Shown here: positions 1 through 7,787 of the stretch, piece by piece
Layout: each line of letters begins with the position of its first letter
How positions within the stretch are numbered: position 1 is the first letter of the stretch
Assembly (NCBI GenBank): GCA_945872285.1
Contig: CAMBZR010000030.1
Location: 1 to 35,550, forward strand
Direction of reading: 5' to 3'
Source: Bordetella parapertussis
GTDB lineage: Bacteria; Pseudomonadota; Gammaproteobacteria; Burkholderiales; Burkholderiaceae_B
Length of the DNA: 35,550 bases
Position numbers and translations under genes: made by a program
Notes under the pieces: model-generated
What the model saw: only the letters and a program-made list of their open reading frames with translations
What the model was told of the DNA's origin: nothing
Database searches by the model: none

Positions 1-65
1 GCTCTTCTGATGTCTTTGACCACCCGCTCTGCAGTGGCCTTGAGTTGATTAGATTTCAATTTCAT
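1..65 (-). CDS. IS3-type transposase OrfA, N-terminal fragment cut by the window edge
   Basis: The minus strand opens with ATG at 63-65 behind an AAGGAG box five bases upstream. It reads MKLKSNQLKATAERVVKDIR and runs off the left edge. The phrase AERVVKDIRRA is the start of a common IS3-family OrfA, the helix-turn-helix subunit made with OrfB by frameshifting; this is recognition from memory, since only 21 codons are visible. The insertion sequence's left end must lie between about 66 and 155, because katG homology starts near 157. I could not fix the terminal inverted repeat because the other end is outside the window. The element probably caused the katG truncation next door. Confidence 0.6.
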   Translation of the reverse strand, partial: MKLKSNQLKATAERVVKDIRR

Positions 66-140
66 CTTCACTCCTTAAGTTGAAAGATGAACCAAAACCC
101 TCCTTTAATCAAGTACCCCTGTTTGTCTCACACACGCTGA

Positions 141-401
<261 letters not shown>

Positions 402-475
402 GGCGGAAGGACACGTTTTTTGAAAATACCCCTGTCCCTTTTTTAAGTACCGGTAATTTTTTATTTTCGTCGGGG

Positions 476-3400
476 CTATTCCCACATCAAAACATTTGGC
501 AACTGCGGATCCAATTTCCTCAGTATGGTGTAGCCCACCCCAGACAGACCACGAAATAAACCAAGATTAAAAGCCGTACCTCCTGCATTCCAAGCGTAGT
601 CACCTTGCTCGTGGCGGTTCGCAATAATTTGTGCCAGTCGCTGATCTGATAAGTGTCCAAGAGCGGGTTGGTTCAATAATTCACCTGCCTCGCCCAGAAA
701 CTCAATCGTGCCGAGCGTGCCACAACACAGCGTATCAACATGCTGGGGCCAGTTAGCGGTCGTATTTTGCACTGCGTGATTGATATCACTCACAAGTGCG
801 TCTGACCCAGTCTTGCCAGATCGAGCGCTCGCAACGCGGGCTAGTCCGATACCTATTGCACCATGACACCATTGGCTAGGGAAAACGGTTGCATCGGCGG
901 CACGCAAATCAGGCCAATTAAATAGGTCTTTGCTATAACAACTATCTTCATATGCAACACATTCTTGTGCCGCTACCTCGAACTCCTCGCGCCCACTGAC
1001 TTGTGCCAAACTTGATAACGCATAAGCGAATCCAGCAGCACCATGCGAGAAACCCGTTAAAGGAGATTCACTTATCCCAAGTACTGCCCAACTACGCTTA
1101 CCTGCTTCACCCAGCCGAGGCTGTCGTAGCAAATGCTCACCACAAGCAATCGCTTTAGCCAATACTTCTTTTGACTGGGTCTTGCGATAAAGCGCCAAGA
1201 GCCCAAGGATGCCTCCCGCACTTCCGGCAATCACATCCAATGAACGATCCGATGCGATCAATTCATTAGAGAATAAATTCGATACTGTCAGAGCATCTTG
1301 CAATAAAGAGGGCTCAGCAAGCAGCTCTGACGTAACCGTCAGTGCGTAGACTATAGAGCCAAGTCCGCTTGCACCTCCAATCCCTAGCCCTCTGGCCCAT
1401 CTTGCTGCGGAGGGTTGTGCAATCTGTAGTCTGGTTGACGCAAGAGCTTTAACGGCAAGTTCACGACCGAATGAATCGTTGGCATAACGAGCGTGGGCGG
1501 CTAGAAATAATGCAATGCCGCTAGCACCGTTATAGAGATCAGGGCCGAGCGTGACGAGCTGTCCTACCTCTGAAGCACCCAACCAATCAAGCCCAACCCA
1601 AGCAGCACTTTTATCTTTGATCGCGCCGTGTTGCGCGATGGTTGCGGCAATTCGTGTCGCTTCTGCTGCCAAAGACATCGCGTCTAAACTTTGGGTCGAT
1701 TGTTTAATCTTGCGCTTGAATAAATATTTGTCGTCTGCTGCAGTGCTGGATTTTGTAACAAAGCTCGTACTGACCTTGATAATTTCAACTTGTTGCTGAA
1801 TCTCTACCGTCGACCATTTGGTGAAGCGCTCGATTGCTCGCTCAAGCCCTGGCGTTGCGTTTGTTTGGGTTTGATGGCCGGTGATAGCGCTAACCATATC
1901 CTCATCGCTGGGTGAAACAAAGTGCGGCACATTCAAATTTAATAAGGCTATCCGTTCTGCCGCTTGTAACGGCCAAAGCAAGTCATCTTTTACGTCCCAG
2001 TCAGCGAGCCGAGATAAAAACTCTGCTTGTGCACCCCACGTCACCCCATCGCCCATGTTGCGATGATCCTTAAGCCTTTGCAACAGCATGTAATAAAAAC
2101 GGGTGTTTCGAATCACCTTACGTACAGGAAGATTTTTAAAGGGCTTAAGCAGAGTCGTGACACCGATCGCATCACGCTGTTTGAGTAAGAAATGCGAGTA
2201 CTGCTCGAAGCCTTCAATGAAGGCAGGTAAATAATCACCTAGTTGCGCATATTGCCCGTCGATGTGCGGAATGTTGGGCGTCTGTGCCGAATCGTTGGGC
2301 ACTTGCATCCAACGCATACCATCGGTATTGGCATTTTTCCATACGCCAACTGGGGCACTGTTTTTAACAGCGTTTAGCCCCCCAGCATCAAAAATTTTAT
2401 TGTTGGGGCTTTTTGCGTATGACGGCAGCATACCGACCATCAAAACTGAATTCACTACGCTACGACTTACCTCAATTAGCGCCGCTGTTTCAGGAACCTC
2501 TTGCTCTGCCTCAGGGGTAGACGCTTGCAAAATCATTTCGAGATCAATCGGAACTGGATGCGCTCCATGAGCTAGAATATTTTCGTAATGCATATCACTG
2601 CTAGCAAACAAGTGAAACACGGCCAACCATGCACCTGAGCGTCGATAAAACAGCTCAATATCTTGTGCGGATTCACACGAGGTGTGGTCGATAAACTCGG
2701 TCCATCCATATTCGTGACAAGCAATGGTCTTGACGGGCTTGAGGTCAATGGGTGGCAAACTAGCGTTAAAGATTACGATCAGATCATGCCACGCAACATC
2801 CAAGCGCAAATCTTTAGGTTTATAGACAAGCTTGGTGTGATCCCCAAAGGTAATGATCTGCACCGAATGACCGAAGTTGTGCGGATCGGATAAATCGCCG
2901 CCAATCGCCTGCACTTTGACATCGAGCGCAGAGTGCGTGATGACTGCCCTAATTTCTGTGATGTCAGAATACAGACGAGTGCACAGCTCAACCGTGGTGT
3001 CAATCCACTGCCTGACGAGCGTGGCCGTTAAGCGAAGTAAAACCGGTTTTTCTGCAAAGAGCGCCGCCAGTTCAGTGGCCCTCATATCCTCAACCAACCG
3101 ATCTACTTGATCTGTACCTTCCTTGGCCGTTGAAATGGGTAATTTGCCAGCTGGGCTATGTTTTTTTAAGATTTCCACAAACCTGCTGTACAACAACGGA
3201 GCATATAAGTCTGTGAGCAGTTTTAACAGCCCAATACGTAAATCCAATCTGGCCGAATCATTAAACAGAGCGAGTGCTTGTGGCTCTGTCTTGTCGATCA
3301 CGTTGATTTCTGCGCGCTCTACCAACGCATAAAAGAGCTTCTCAAATGGCCGAGGCTCTGCGCCATCAACAAAAAAAGGTTGACCTCTCCCAAAGTCACC

Positions 3401-3697
3401 AGTTAACGCTTGATACGTCCATTGAGCATCTACAAACCATGCGGGCTTCGGTGTATCTGGCGAATGTCTGACATCAGCGAATCGAGATAAGACCTGATCA
3501 ATAGAAAGCTTGTCACGACTAAGACGTTTAAAGAATAAACCCCAATCTCCGCTTGACGCAGAGCGACACCACGCAGCAAGTCTTAATGCCGCACGATCCG
3601 TGCTGTCTTTCTGACCGATCTGCGGCTCATAGTTAGGTCCGAGCAACTCGTCAATGGTTGCTGCGTTTGTAAGTATGTGTTGTAAATCAAAGGTCAT
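476..3697 (-). CDS. lanM: Class II lanthipeptide synthetase LanM, ProcM-like (CCG zinc motif)
   Basis: This bifunctional 1073-residue enzyme should dehydrate Ser/Thr in the precursor and add Cys thiols to form (methyl)lanthionine rings. The N-terminal dehydratase/kinase-like domain (DUF4135) shows LVYKPKDLRLD, then D368-M-H-Y-E-N373 and PIDLEMIL (D385, E387). The C-terminal LanC-like cyclase starts around residue 740. It has GFSHGAAG (H885), WCHGAIG (C944) and LCCGTLG (C991, C992). Most LanC domains use Cys, Cys, His as zinc ligands; here the last pair is Cys-Cys, as in ProcM, whose ligands have nearly the same spacing. Length is normal for LanM. The gene lies 67 bases after the GNAT gene in the same orientation, and its ribosome binding site is weak. 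No peptide exporter follows; the next sequence is the katG/IS scar. Confidence 0.95.
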   Translation of the reverse strand: MTFDLQHILTNAATIDELLGPNYEPQIGQKDSTDRAALRLAAWCRSASSGDWGLFFKRLSRDKLSIDQVLSRFADVRHSPDTPKPAWFVDAQWTYQALTGDFGRGQPFFVDGAEPRPFEKLFYALVERAEINVIDKTEPQALALFNDSARLDLRIGLLKLLTDLYAPLLYSRFVEILKKHSPAGKLPISTAKEGTDQVDRLVEDMRATELAALFAEKPVLLRLTATLVRQWIDTTVELCTRLYSDITEIRAVITHSALDVKVQAIGGDLSDPHNFGHSVQIITFGDHTKLVYKPKDLRLDVAWHDLIVIFNASLPPIDLKPVKTIACHEYGWTEFIDHTSCESAQDIELFYRRSGAWLAVFHLFASSDMHYENILAHGAHPVPIDLEMILQASTPEAEQEVPETAALIEVSRSVVNSVLMVGMLPSYAKSPNNKIFDAGGLNAVKNSAPVGVWKNANTDGMRWMQVPNDSAQTPNIPHIDGQYAQLGDYLPAFIEGFEQYSHFLLKQRDAIGVTTLLKPFKNLPVRKVIRNTRFYYMLLQRLKDHRNMGDGVTWGAQAEFLSRLADWDVKDDLLWPLQAAERIALLNLNVPHFVSPSDEDMVSAITGHQTQTNATPGLERAIERFTKWSTVEIQQQVEIIKVSTSFVTKSSTAADDKYLFKRKIKQSTQSLDAMSLAAEATRIAATIAQHGAIKDKSAAWVGLDWLGASEVGQLVTLGPDLYNGASGIALFLAAHARYANDSFGRELAVKALASTRLQIAQPSAARWARGLGIGGASGLGSIVYALTVTSELLAEPSLLQDALTVSNLFSNELIASDRSLDVIAGSAGGILGLLALYRKTQSKEVLAKAIACGEHLLRQPRLGEAGKRSWAVLGISESPLTGFSHGAAGFAYALSSLAQVSGREEFEVAAQECVAYEDSCYSKDLFNWPDLRAADATVFPSQWCHGAIGIGLARVASARSGKTGSDALVSDINHAVQNTTANWPQHVDTLCCGTLGTIEFLGEAGELLNQPALGHLSDQRLAQIIANRHEQGDYAWNAGGTAFNLGLFRGLSGVGYTILRKLDPQLPNVLMWE

Positions 3698-3764
3698 TTA
3701 TGTTTATCCAGGGTGACTGATGATAGTCGAGACCGAGCCGCATCTTTTACTTAAAGACAGAATA

Positions 3765-4670
3765 TCAAAGGCTGAGTAACACACGCTTAACTTGATACTG
3801 CGCGACGAGTCCAAAGCGCTCCATCAGAGCGCGGCTCGCCTGATTATTAGATGCGGCTGTGCCCGATACGGTTTGGCATCCCTTTTTTTCTGCGTAGTCA
3901 AATAATGATTGTGTCAATTTGTCTGCTGCGCCTGTTCCCCAGTAACTTCGCCTGACATATATGCTGTCTACGTAGCATTCTTCGTCAGAAATGAACAGGC
4001 TGCATTGACCTATTAACTCGTTGTTGTGACGCATAATCAAATACGAACAGCTGGGGATCGACAATTGCTTGTTGATACCTTCGGGGGTGATATCCGGAAT
4101 GCCTATTCGCTTTTTATAGGCTTCTCGATACAAATGACATAACTCTGCGTTGGTAGCCTCATCACCGCCAGCGTAGTCTGTTACTGAAAAATTCAATTGC
4201 TCTTGGGCATGGCCGTGCTTGATCTTACCCTGATAGTGAATCTGCAGATCTAATTGGGAAAAGCCCTGTGCAAACCAAAACGCTTCATCTGCAGCAATCT
4301 CTCTCAGCCGCATGGCTGGTTGCTGTTCGAGAGACATTATTATTTGTACTTTTGAATCGGTTTTGAGTTTATTTGTTAGGCCTTCGATCAACGCTTGATG
4401 ACGGCTAGTATAACGATCTTCAACCAACATCCCGCCGTAGGGGTAATACAAGGTCGTGCCAGCCTGAAGGCTTGCAAATGCCTTATAAGTGTATAGGCCA
4501 CGTAATTCTGCGCCCAACATCAGGGCAACCCCATCGCCCTCAAAACTCTCACCATCATCAGCCAGCACATCCGTTTTTACGGCTCTTTGTTCCAGGGCAT
4601 CATAAAAGTGCCTAACCGCGCCTTGACTCAACGTCTTAGCGTTAACACAAACGTCTACCGCATCCTTCAT
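3765..4670 (-). CDS. GNAT-family N-acyltransferase of the lanthipeptide cluster
   Basis: This is a 301-residue protein with a GNAT fold in its C-terminal half. Motif A is VDSIYVRRSYWGTGAADKL (residues 234-252, with the acyl-CoA pyrophosphate loop R-x4-GxGA), and a motif B-like NNQASRALMERFG lies near 275-287. The N-terminal ~150 residues are a second, less conserved domain. Its ATG overlaps the lanA stop (ATGA), so translation is probably coupled to the precursor. GNAT enzymes are known maturases in some RiPP pathways: N-terminal acetylation in goadsporin, and fatty acylation of Lys/Orn side chains in selidamide-type lanthipeptides. I infer that it acylates the lanthipeptide. A self-immunity acetyltransferase is the main alternative. 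Confidence 0.8.
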   Translation of the reverse strand: MKDAVDVCVNAKTLSQGAVRHFYDALEQRAVKTDVLADDGESFEGDGVALMLGAELRGLYTYKAFASLQAGTTLYYPYGGMLVEDRYTSRHQALIEGLTNKLKTDSKVQIIMSLEQQPAMRLREIAADEAFWFAQGFSQLDLQIHYQGKIKHGHAQEQLNFSVTDYAGGDEATNAELCHLYREAYKKRIGIPDITPEGINKQLSIPSCSYLIMRHNNELIGQCSLFISDEECYVDSIYVRRSYWGTGAADKLTQSLFDYAEKKGCQTVSGTAASNNQASRALMERFGLVAQYQVKRVLLSL

Positions 4671-4879
4671 AAACGGCCTTTAAAAAGCCACCCGAAGGTC
4701 GCTAGTACCCAAGCGGGCATGGGTCGGGTGTGGGTTTGCTGCCAGCAATAGCTAAGCAACACAGTGAGTTTGAAGGTTGAGCCAGCTGACTTGTGCATAA
4801 GCGTCCCACCACTGGCAGCCAGCGCCAGCGCATCATCAGAGACATCTTGTACAGCGACTTCTTCAAGTTCAATGTTCAT
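4667..4879 (-). CDS. lanA: Class II lanthipeptide precursor peptide
   Basis: I chose the ATG at 4877-4879 because GGAG lies six bases upstream; a longer frame to 4936 has no such site and is only the tail of the decayed copy. The product has 70 residues. Residues 1-25 are an acidic leader (IELEEVAVQDVSDDALALAA) ending S-G-G, a double-glycine cleavage site. Core residues 26-70 begin TLMHKSAGSTFKLTVLLSYC and contain nine Ser/Thr but only one Cys, at core position 20, so at most one thioether ring is possible. The 25 residues after that Cys (WQQTH... to ...LFKGRL) contain no Cys and are rich in Trp/Phe; they are encoded partly by a terminator-like hairpin. The stop overlaps the GNAT start, and LanM follows. 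Class II type rests on the leader and on LanM. Confidence 0.8.
   Translation of the reverse strand: MNIELEEVAVQDVSDDALALAASGGTLMHKSAGSTFKLTVLLSYCWQQTHTRPMPAWVLATFGWLFKGRL
4681..4703 (-). terminator. C(UUCG)G hairpin plus T-run inside the 3' end of lanA
   Basis: The minus strand reads AGCGACCTTCGGGTGGCT followed by TTTTA. ACC/GGT pair around a UUCG tetraloop, then a single G-G mismatch and three further pairs (AGC/GCT), with the T-run directly after. This is the form of a Rho-independent terminator or attenuator, as often found between a RiPP precursor gene and its synthetase. Here it lies inside the lanA frame and encodes part of the C-terminal tail (ATFGWLFK). With an imperfect seven-pair stem it may give only partial read-through control. 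Confidence 0.55.
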
Positions 4880-4904
4880 CGCAAACTCCAAGATTGAGTA
4901 GCCA

Positions 4905-4977
4905 CGCCCAAGTGGGTGTGGGTTTGCTGTCAGCAATAGCTACCTAACAGCAGCCAACGTGCCGCCCAAGTGGGTGT
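4905..4977. repeat. 15-bp direct repeat, two copies 58 bp apart
   Basis: CGCCCAAGTGGGTGT occurs at 4905-4919 and again at 4963-4977. A weaker relative (CCCAAGCGGGCATGGGT) lies in lanA at about 4708-4724. Each is close to the lanA core-end sequence, so the repeats look like products of slippage or unequal recombination among lanA copies. Confidence 0.75.
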
Positions 4978-5027
4978 AAGCAGCTTAACCCCCCCTGCGC
5001 ACCACCGGCAGCCAGCTCCGCCGCACC
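4905..5027 (-). pseudogene. Decayed tandem copy of lanA
   Basis: At 5027-4996 the minus strand matches the lanA leader end (GCTGGCTGCC-GTGGTG shared), giving GAAELAAGG against lanA DALALAASGG. At 4941-4912 it matches the core end: AGCTATTGCTGACAGCAAAC here, AGCTATTGCTGGCAGCAAAC in lanA. The two matches are in different frames. A run of seven G at 4989-4995 lies between them, and one extra G would restore a frame that ends VKLLTPTWAARWLLLGSYC. The codon after that Cys is TGA (4930-4932) where lanA has TGG. No start codon exists: sequence upstream of about 5028 is unrelated and carries an in-frame TGA. Overall a broken duplicate. Confidence 0.7.
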
Positions 5028-5036
5028 TCCAGTGGG

Positions 5037-5243
5037 TCAGTTCTCGGTGCAAATCAACAATACAGCATCTACACCAAGTTGAGCTTGTCCTAGACGACCG
5101 TGCCGTGTGAAATCCTGATTATTCCGACGGTTTTTGGCGGCGGAATAGACTATCGCCTCAAACTCATTCCCACTTTTGGGAAGTGAAACCAATGACTCCA
5201 CTGGAACAGGTAGGTCACCCCCCGTAAGTCGAACACGGCACTA
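5037..5243. other. Unrecognised remnant with 9-bp inverted repeats, upstream of the lanthipeptide genes
   Basis: GTGCCGTGT at 5100-5108 and ACACGGCAC at 5233-5241 are perfect inverted repeats about 142 bp end to end. On the minus strand a frame is open from 5240 to the TGA at 5037-5039 (67 codons, bounded upstream by TAG) and ends VDAVLLICTEN. It has no ATG. The end vaguely resembles the C-terminal motif of Asp/Glu racemases, but this is too short to call. It could be a small non-autonomous transposable element or IS debris that replaced the 5' part of the second lanA copy. I do not recognise it further. Confidence 0.4.
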
Positions 5244-5372
5244 ACAGGTCGTGAGCGCAGACAACTAAAGAAAACTATCAGAATTTTGAGAGGTTACGCG
5301 ACCTATACGGTTCATCATCAAACTCTTCCTTTAATAAAATATTTAAGTATTGCTTTATTTTTATTTTAAAGC

Positions 5373-5401
5373 TTGACAACAGCAAAGGAGCGCAAGATAC
5401 T
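5373..5401 (+). promoter_or_regulatory. Sigma-70 promoter of the aromatic-CoA operon
   Basis: TTGACA (5373-5378), 17 bases, then GATACT (5396-5401). The -35 box is perfect and the -10 box matches TATAAT at four of six positions, with optimal spacing. It lies about 48 bases before the ATG of the monooxygenase gene, in an AT-rich stretch. Confidence 0.6.
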
Positions 5402-5411
5402 TCAATAATGA

Positions 5412-5432
5412 AATATTTAACTTTAAAGTATT
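5412..5432. promoter_or_regulatory. Possible MarR-family operator
   Basis: AATATTTAACTTTAAAGTAT plus one T is an imperfect AT-rich palindrome (arms AATAtTT and AAgTATT) just downstream of the -10 box, where repressor binding would block transcription. The operon encodes its own MarR-type regulator, so autoregulation is plausible. AT-rich sequence gives weak palindromes by chance. Confidence 0.3.
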
Positions 5433-5448
5433 TTATAAAAAAGAGCCT

Positions 5449-7782
5449 ATGAAAATCGTTTGTATTGGCGGCGGTCCTGCAGGTTTGTATTTTAGTTTGC
5501 TGATGAAAGCGCGTTGGCCAAGTCACGATATCAGCGTCATTGAACGCAACTTGCCTTACGACACCTTCGGCTGGGGTATCGTATTTTCAGACGCCACGAT
5601 GGAGAACATGCGTCAGTGGGACCTCACCACGGCTCACGACATTCAAACAGCTTTCAATCACTGGGATGATATTGAACTGCTTTTTAAGGGCCGAACAATC
5701 CGCTCGGGCGGACACGGCTTCGTCGGCATTGGTCGAAAAAAGCTATTGAATATTTTGCAATCACGCTGCGAAGCGCTGGGCGTCGTATTGCAGTTCAGCT
5801 GCGATGTGGACTCAGACTTAGATTTTTCTGATGCTGATTTAATCATCGCTTGCGATGGCATCAACTCTAAAATACGCACACAGTATTCAGAGATTGTTAA
5901 GCCAGATATCGTGACCCGGCCTAACCGCTTTATCTGGCTGGGCACAAAGCGTCAATATGACGCCTTCACCTTTGATTTTCAAAAAACTGAACATGGTTGG
6001 TTTCAAGCACATATCTATAAATTTGACGACGAAACTTCGACGTTTATTGTCGAATGCTCTGAACAGACCTGGCTGGCGCACGGCTTAGAGCATGCCGATC
6101 AGGAGCAATCGATCGCGTTTTGTGAAGCGCTGTTTGCCAACAACTTAAAAGGCGCCAAACTGCTGACCAATGCGCGGCATTTGCGCGGTTCGGCTTGGCT
6201 AAATTTTCAGCGCGTCGTCTGCGAGCAATGGTGGCTAAAAAATAAACTCGGTGCTCACGTCGTGTTAATGGGTGACGCAGTTCATACCGCGCACTTTGCC
6301 ATCGGCTCTGGAACTAAATTGGCGCTAGAAGATGCGATCGAATTGACTCGACAATTTGAGATCCACGGTTGCGAGACCAGTCAACTTGCACGCGTGCTGA
6401 CAGATTACCAAGAATTACGACGCATCGAAACACTCAAGCTACAAAATGCGGCATGGAACGCCATGGAATGGTTTGAAGTCTGTGGCCAACGCTATTGCGA
6501 TCAGCTACAACCCGAGCAATTTATGTACTCGATGCTCACTCGCAGTCAACGTATCAGCCACGAAAATCTACGTCTGCGCGATAAAAAATGGCTAGAGGGC
6601 TATGAGCAGTGGTTTGCGCAGCGTGCAAAGTCTCCGAGCATTAGCCAGACGCCTCCAATGTTTACCCCATACACAGCACGCTCTGTTACCTTGAAAAATC
6701 GCGTCGTCGTATCTCCGATGGCGCAGTATTCGGCCCAAGATGGTGTACCAGGGGATTATCACCTCGTTCACTTAGGTGCGCGTGCGATGGGTGGCGCGGG
6801 TATGGTTTTTGCCGAAATGATTTGTGTCAGTGCAGATGCTCGGATTACGCCGGGTTGTCCAGGATTATGGAACGACGCGCAAACGCAAGCTTGGCAGCGT
6901 ATCGTCTCTTGGGCGCACTGCAACAGCGATGCGCGTATCGCGGCGCAAATCGGTCATGCTGGCGCAAAAGGTTCAAGCAGACGTGCTTGGGACGGCATAG
7001 ACCAACCGCTTGAGGCCTTTGACACCGAACCAAACTGGCCTTTATTGAGCGCCTCGTCACAGCAATACCTAGACGGAATCAGTCAACAGTCGCACGCAAT
7101 GACGCTCGCGGATATGGCGCGTGTAAAAGATGACTTTATCCAAACGACGCAACGCGCTGCGCTCGTCGGATTTGACTGGCTTGAGTTGCACTGCGCGCAT
7201 GGCTATTTACTGTCGAGTTTTATATCGCCTTTGACGAATCGCCGAAGCGATCAATATGGTGGCTCGCTAGAAAATCGTTTGCGCTATCCCTTAGAAGTCT
7301 TTGAAGCCGTGCGTGCGGTCTGGCCCGCTCATTTACCAATGTCGGTACGAATTTCAGCGCACGACTGGGTACAGGGGGGTATCACCCCCGAACAAGCAGT
7401 TCTCATCGCCAAAGCCTTTAAGTCTGCGGGAGCAGATCTGATTGATTGTTCGTCAGGTCAAGTCAGTAAACTCGAAAAACCGGTGTTTGGTCGTATGTTT
7501 CAGACGCCCTTCGCCGACCGAATCAGGCAAGAGGCTGGCATCGCCACAATCGCGGTAGGCGCCATCAGCGAGGCCGATCACGTCAATAGTATTATTGCCG
7601 CAGGTCGTGCCGATTTATGCGCTATCGCTCGCCCGCATTTAGCCAACCCATTCTGGACCTTAACCGAGGCTGCTCGCATCGGTTACCAAGCCATTGCGTG
7701 GCCAAAACAATATCTATCGGCTAAACGGCAGCTCGAAACCACTTTCGAACGCGCCGCAGCACTTTCGTCTTCAAACAAATAA
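5449..7782 (+). CDS. Fused flavin monooxygenase / old-yellow-enzyme (2-aminobenzoyl-CoA monooxygenase/reductase or salicylyl-CoA 5-hydroxylase type)
   Basis: This 777-residue protein has two flavoenzyme halves. Residues 1 to ~390 are an aromatic monooxygenase with the FAD dinucleotide motif GGGPAGLYF near the N-terminus and the second FAD motif GDAVHTAHFAIGSG at 275. Residues 404-777 are an old yellow enzyme-type FMN reductase (NRVVVSPMAQYSA, LHCAHGYLLSSFISPLTNRR with H581/H584, YGGSLENR). This fusion is known in 2-aminobenzoyl-CoA monooxygenase/reductase of Azoarcus, which hydroxylates and then reduces the ring, and in proteins annotated as salicylyl-CoA 5-hydroxylase/oxidoreductase. The CoA ligase and RidA gene in the operon favour the 2-aminobenzoate route, but the substrate is inferred. 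It is first in the operon, five bases before the SDR gene, with a weak ribosome binding site. Confidence 0.9.
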   Translation: MKIVCIGGGPAGLYFSLLMKARWPSHDISVIERNLPYDTFGWGIVFSDATMENMRQWDLTTAHDIQTAFNHWDDIELLFKGRTIRSGGHGFVGIGRKKLLNILQSRCEALGVVLQFSCDVDSDLDFSDADLIIACDGINSKIRTQYSEIVKPDIVTRPNRFIWLGTKRQYDAFTFDFQKTEHGWFQAHIYKFDDETSTFIVECSEQTWLAHGLEHADQEQSIAFCEALFANNLKGAKLLTNARHLRGSAWLNFQRVVCEQWWLKNKLGAHVVLMGDAVHTAHFAIGSGTKLALEDAIELTRQFEIHGCETSQLARVLTDYQELRRIETLKLQNAAWNAMEWFEVCGQRYCDQLQPEQFMYSMLTRSQRISHENLRLRDKKWLEGYEQWFAQRAKSPSISQTPPMFTPYTARSVTLKNRVVVSPMAQYSAQDGVPGDYHLVHLGARAMGGAGMVFAEMICVSADARITPGCPGLWNDAQTQAWQRIVSWAHCNSDARIAAQIGHAGAKGSSRRAWDGIDQPLEAFDTEPNWPLLSASSQQYLDGISQQSHAMTLADMARVKDDFIQTTQRAALVGFDWLELHCAHGYLLSSFISPLTNRRSDQYGGSLENRLRYPLEVFEAVRAVWPAHLPMSVRISAHDWVQGGITPEQAVLIAKAFKSAGADLIDCSSGQVSKLEKPVFGRMFQTPFADRIRQEAGIATIAVGAISEADHVNSIIAAGRADLCAIARPHLANPFWTLTEAARIGYQAIAWPKQYLSAKRQLETTFERAAALSSSNK

Positions 7783-7787
7783 TACCA

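Noticed and set aside
4880..4936. N-terminal extension of lanA to 4936
   Set aside because: The extra 19 residues are a translation of the tail of the decayed lanA copy, and the good ribosome binding site is at the internal ATG.
5037..5240. Asp/Glu racemase pseudogene
   Set aside because: Only the final GVDAVLLICTEN looks alike; the rest does not match, so I left it unnamed.
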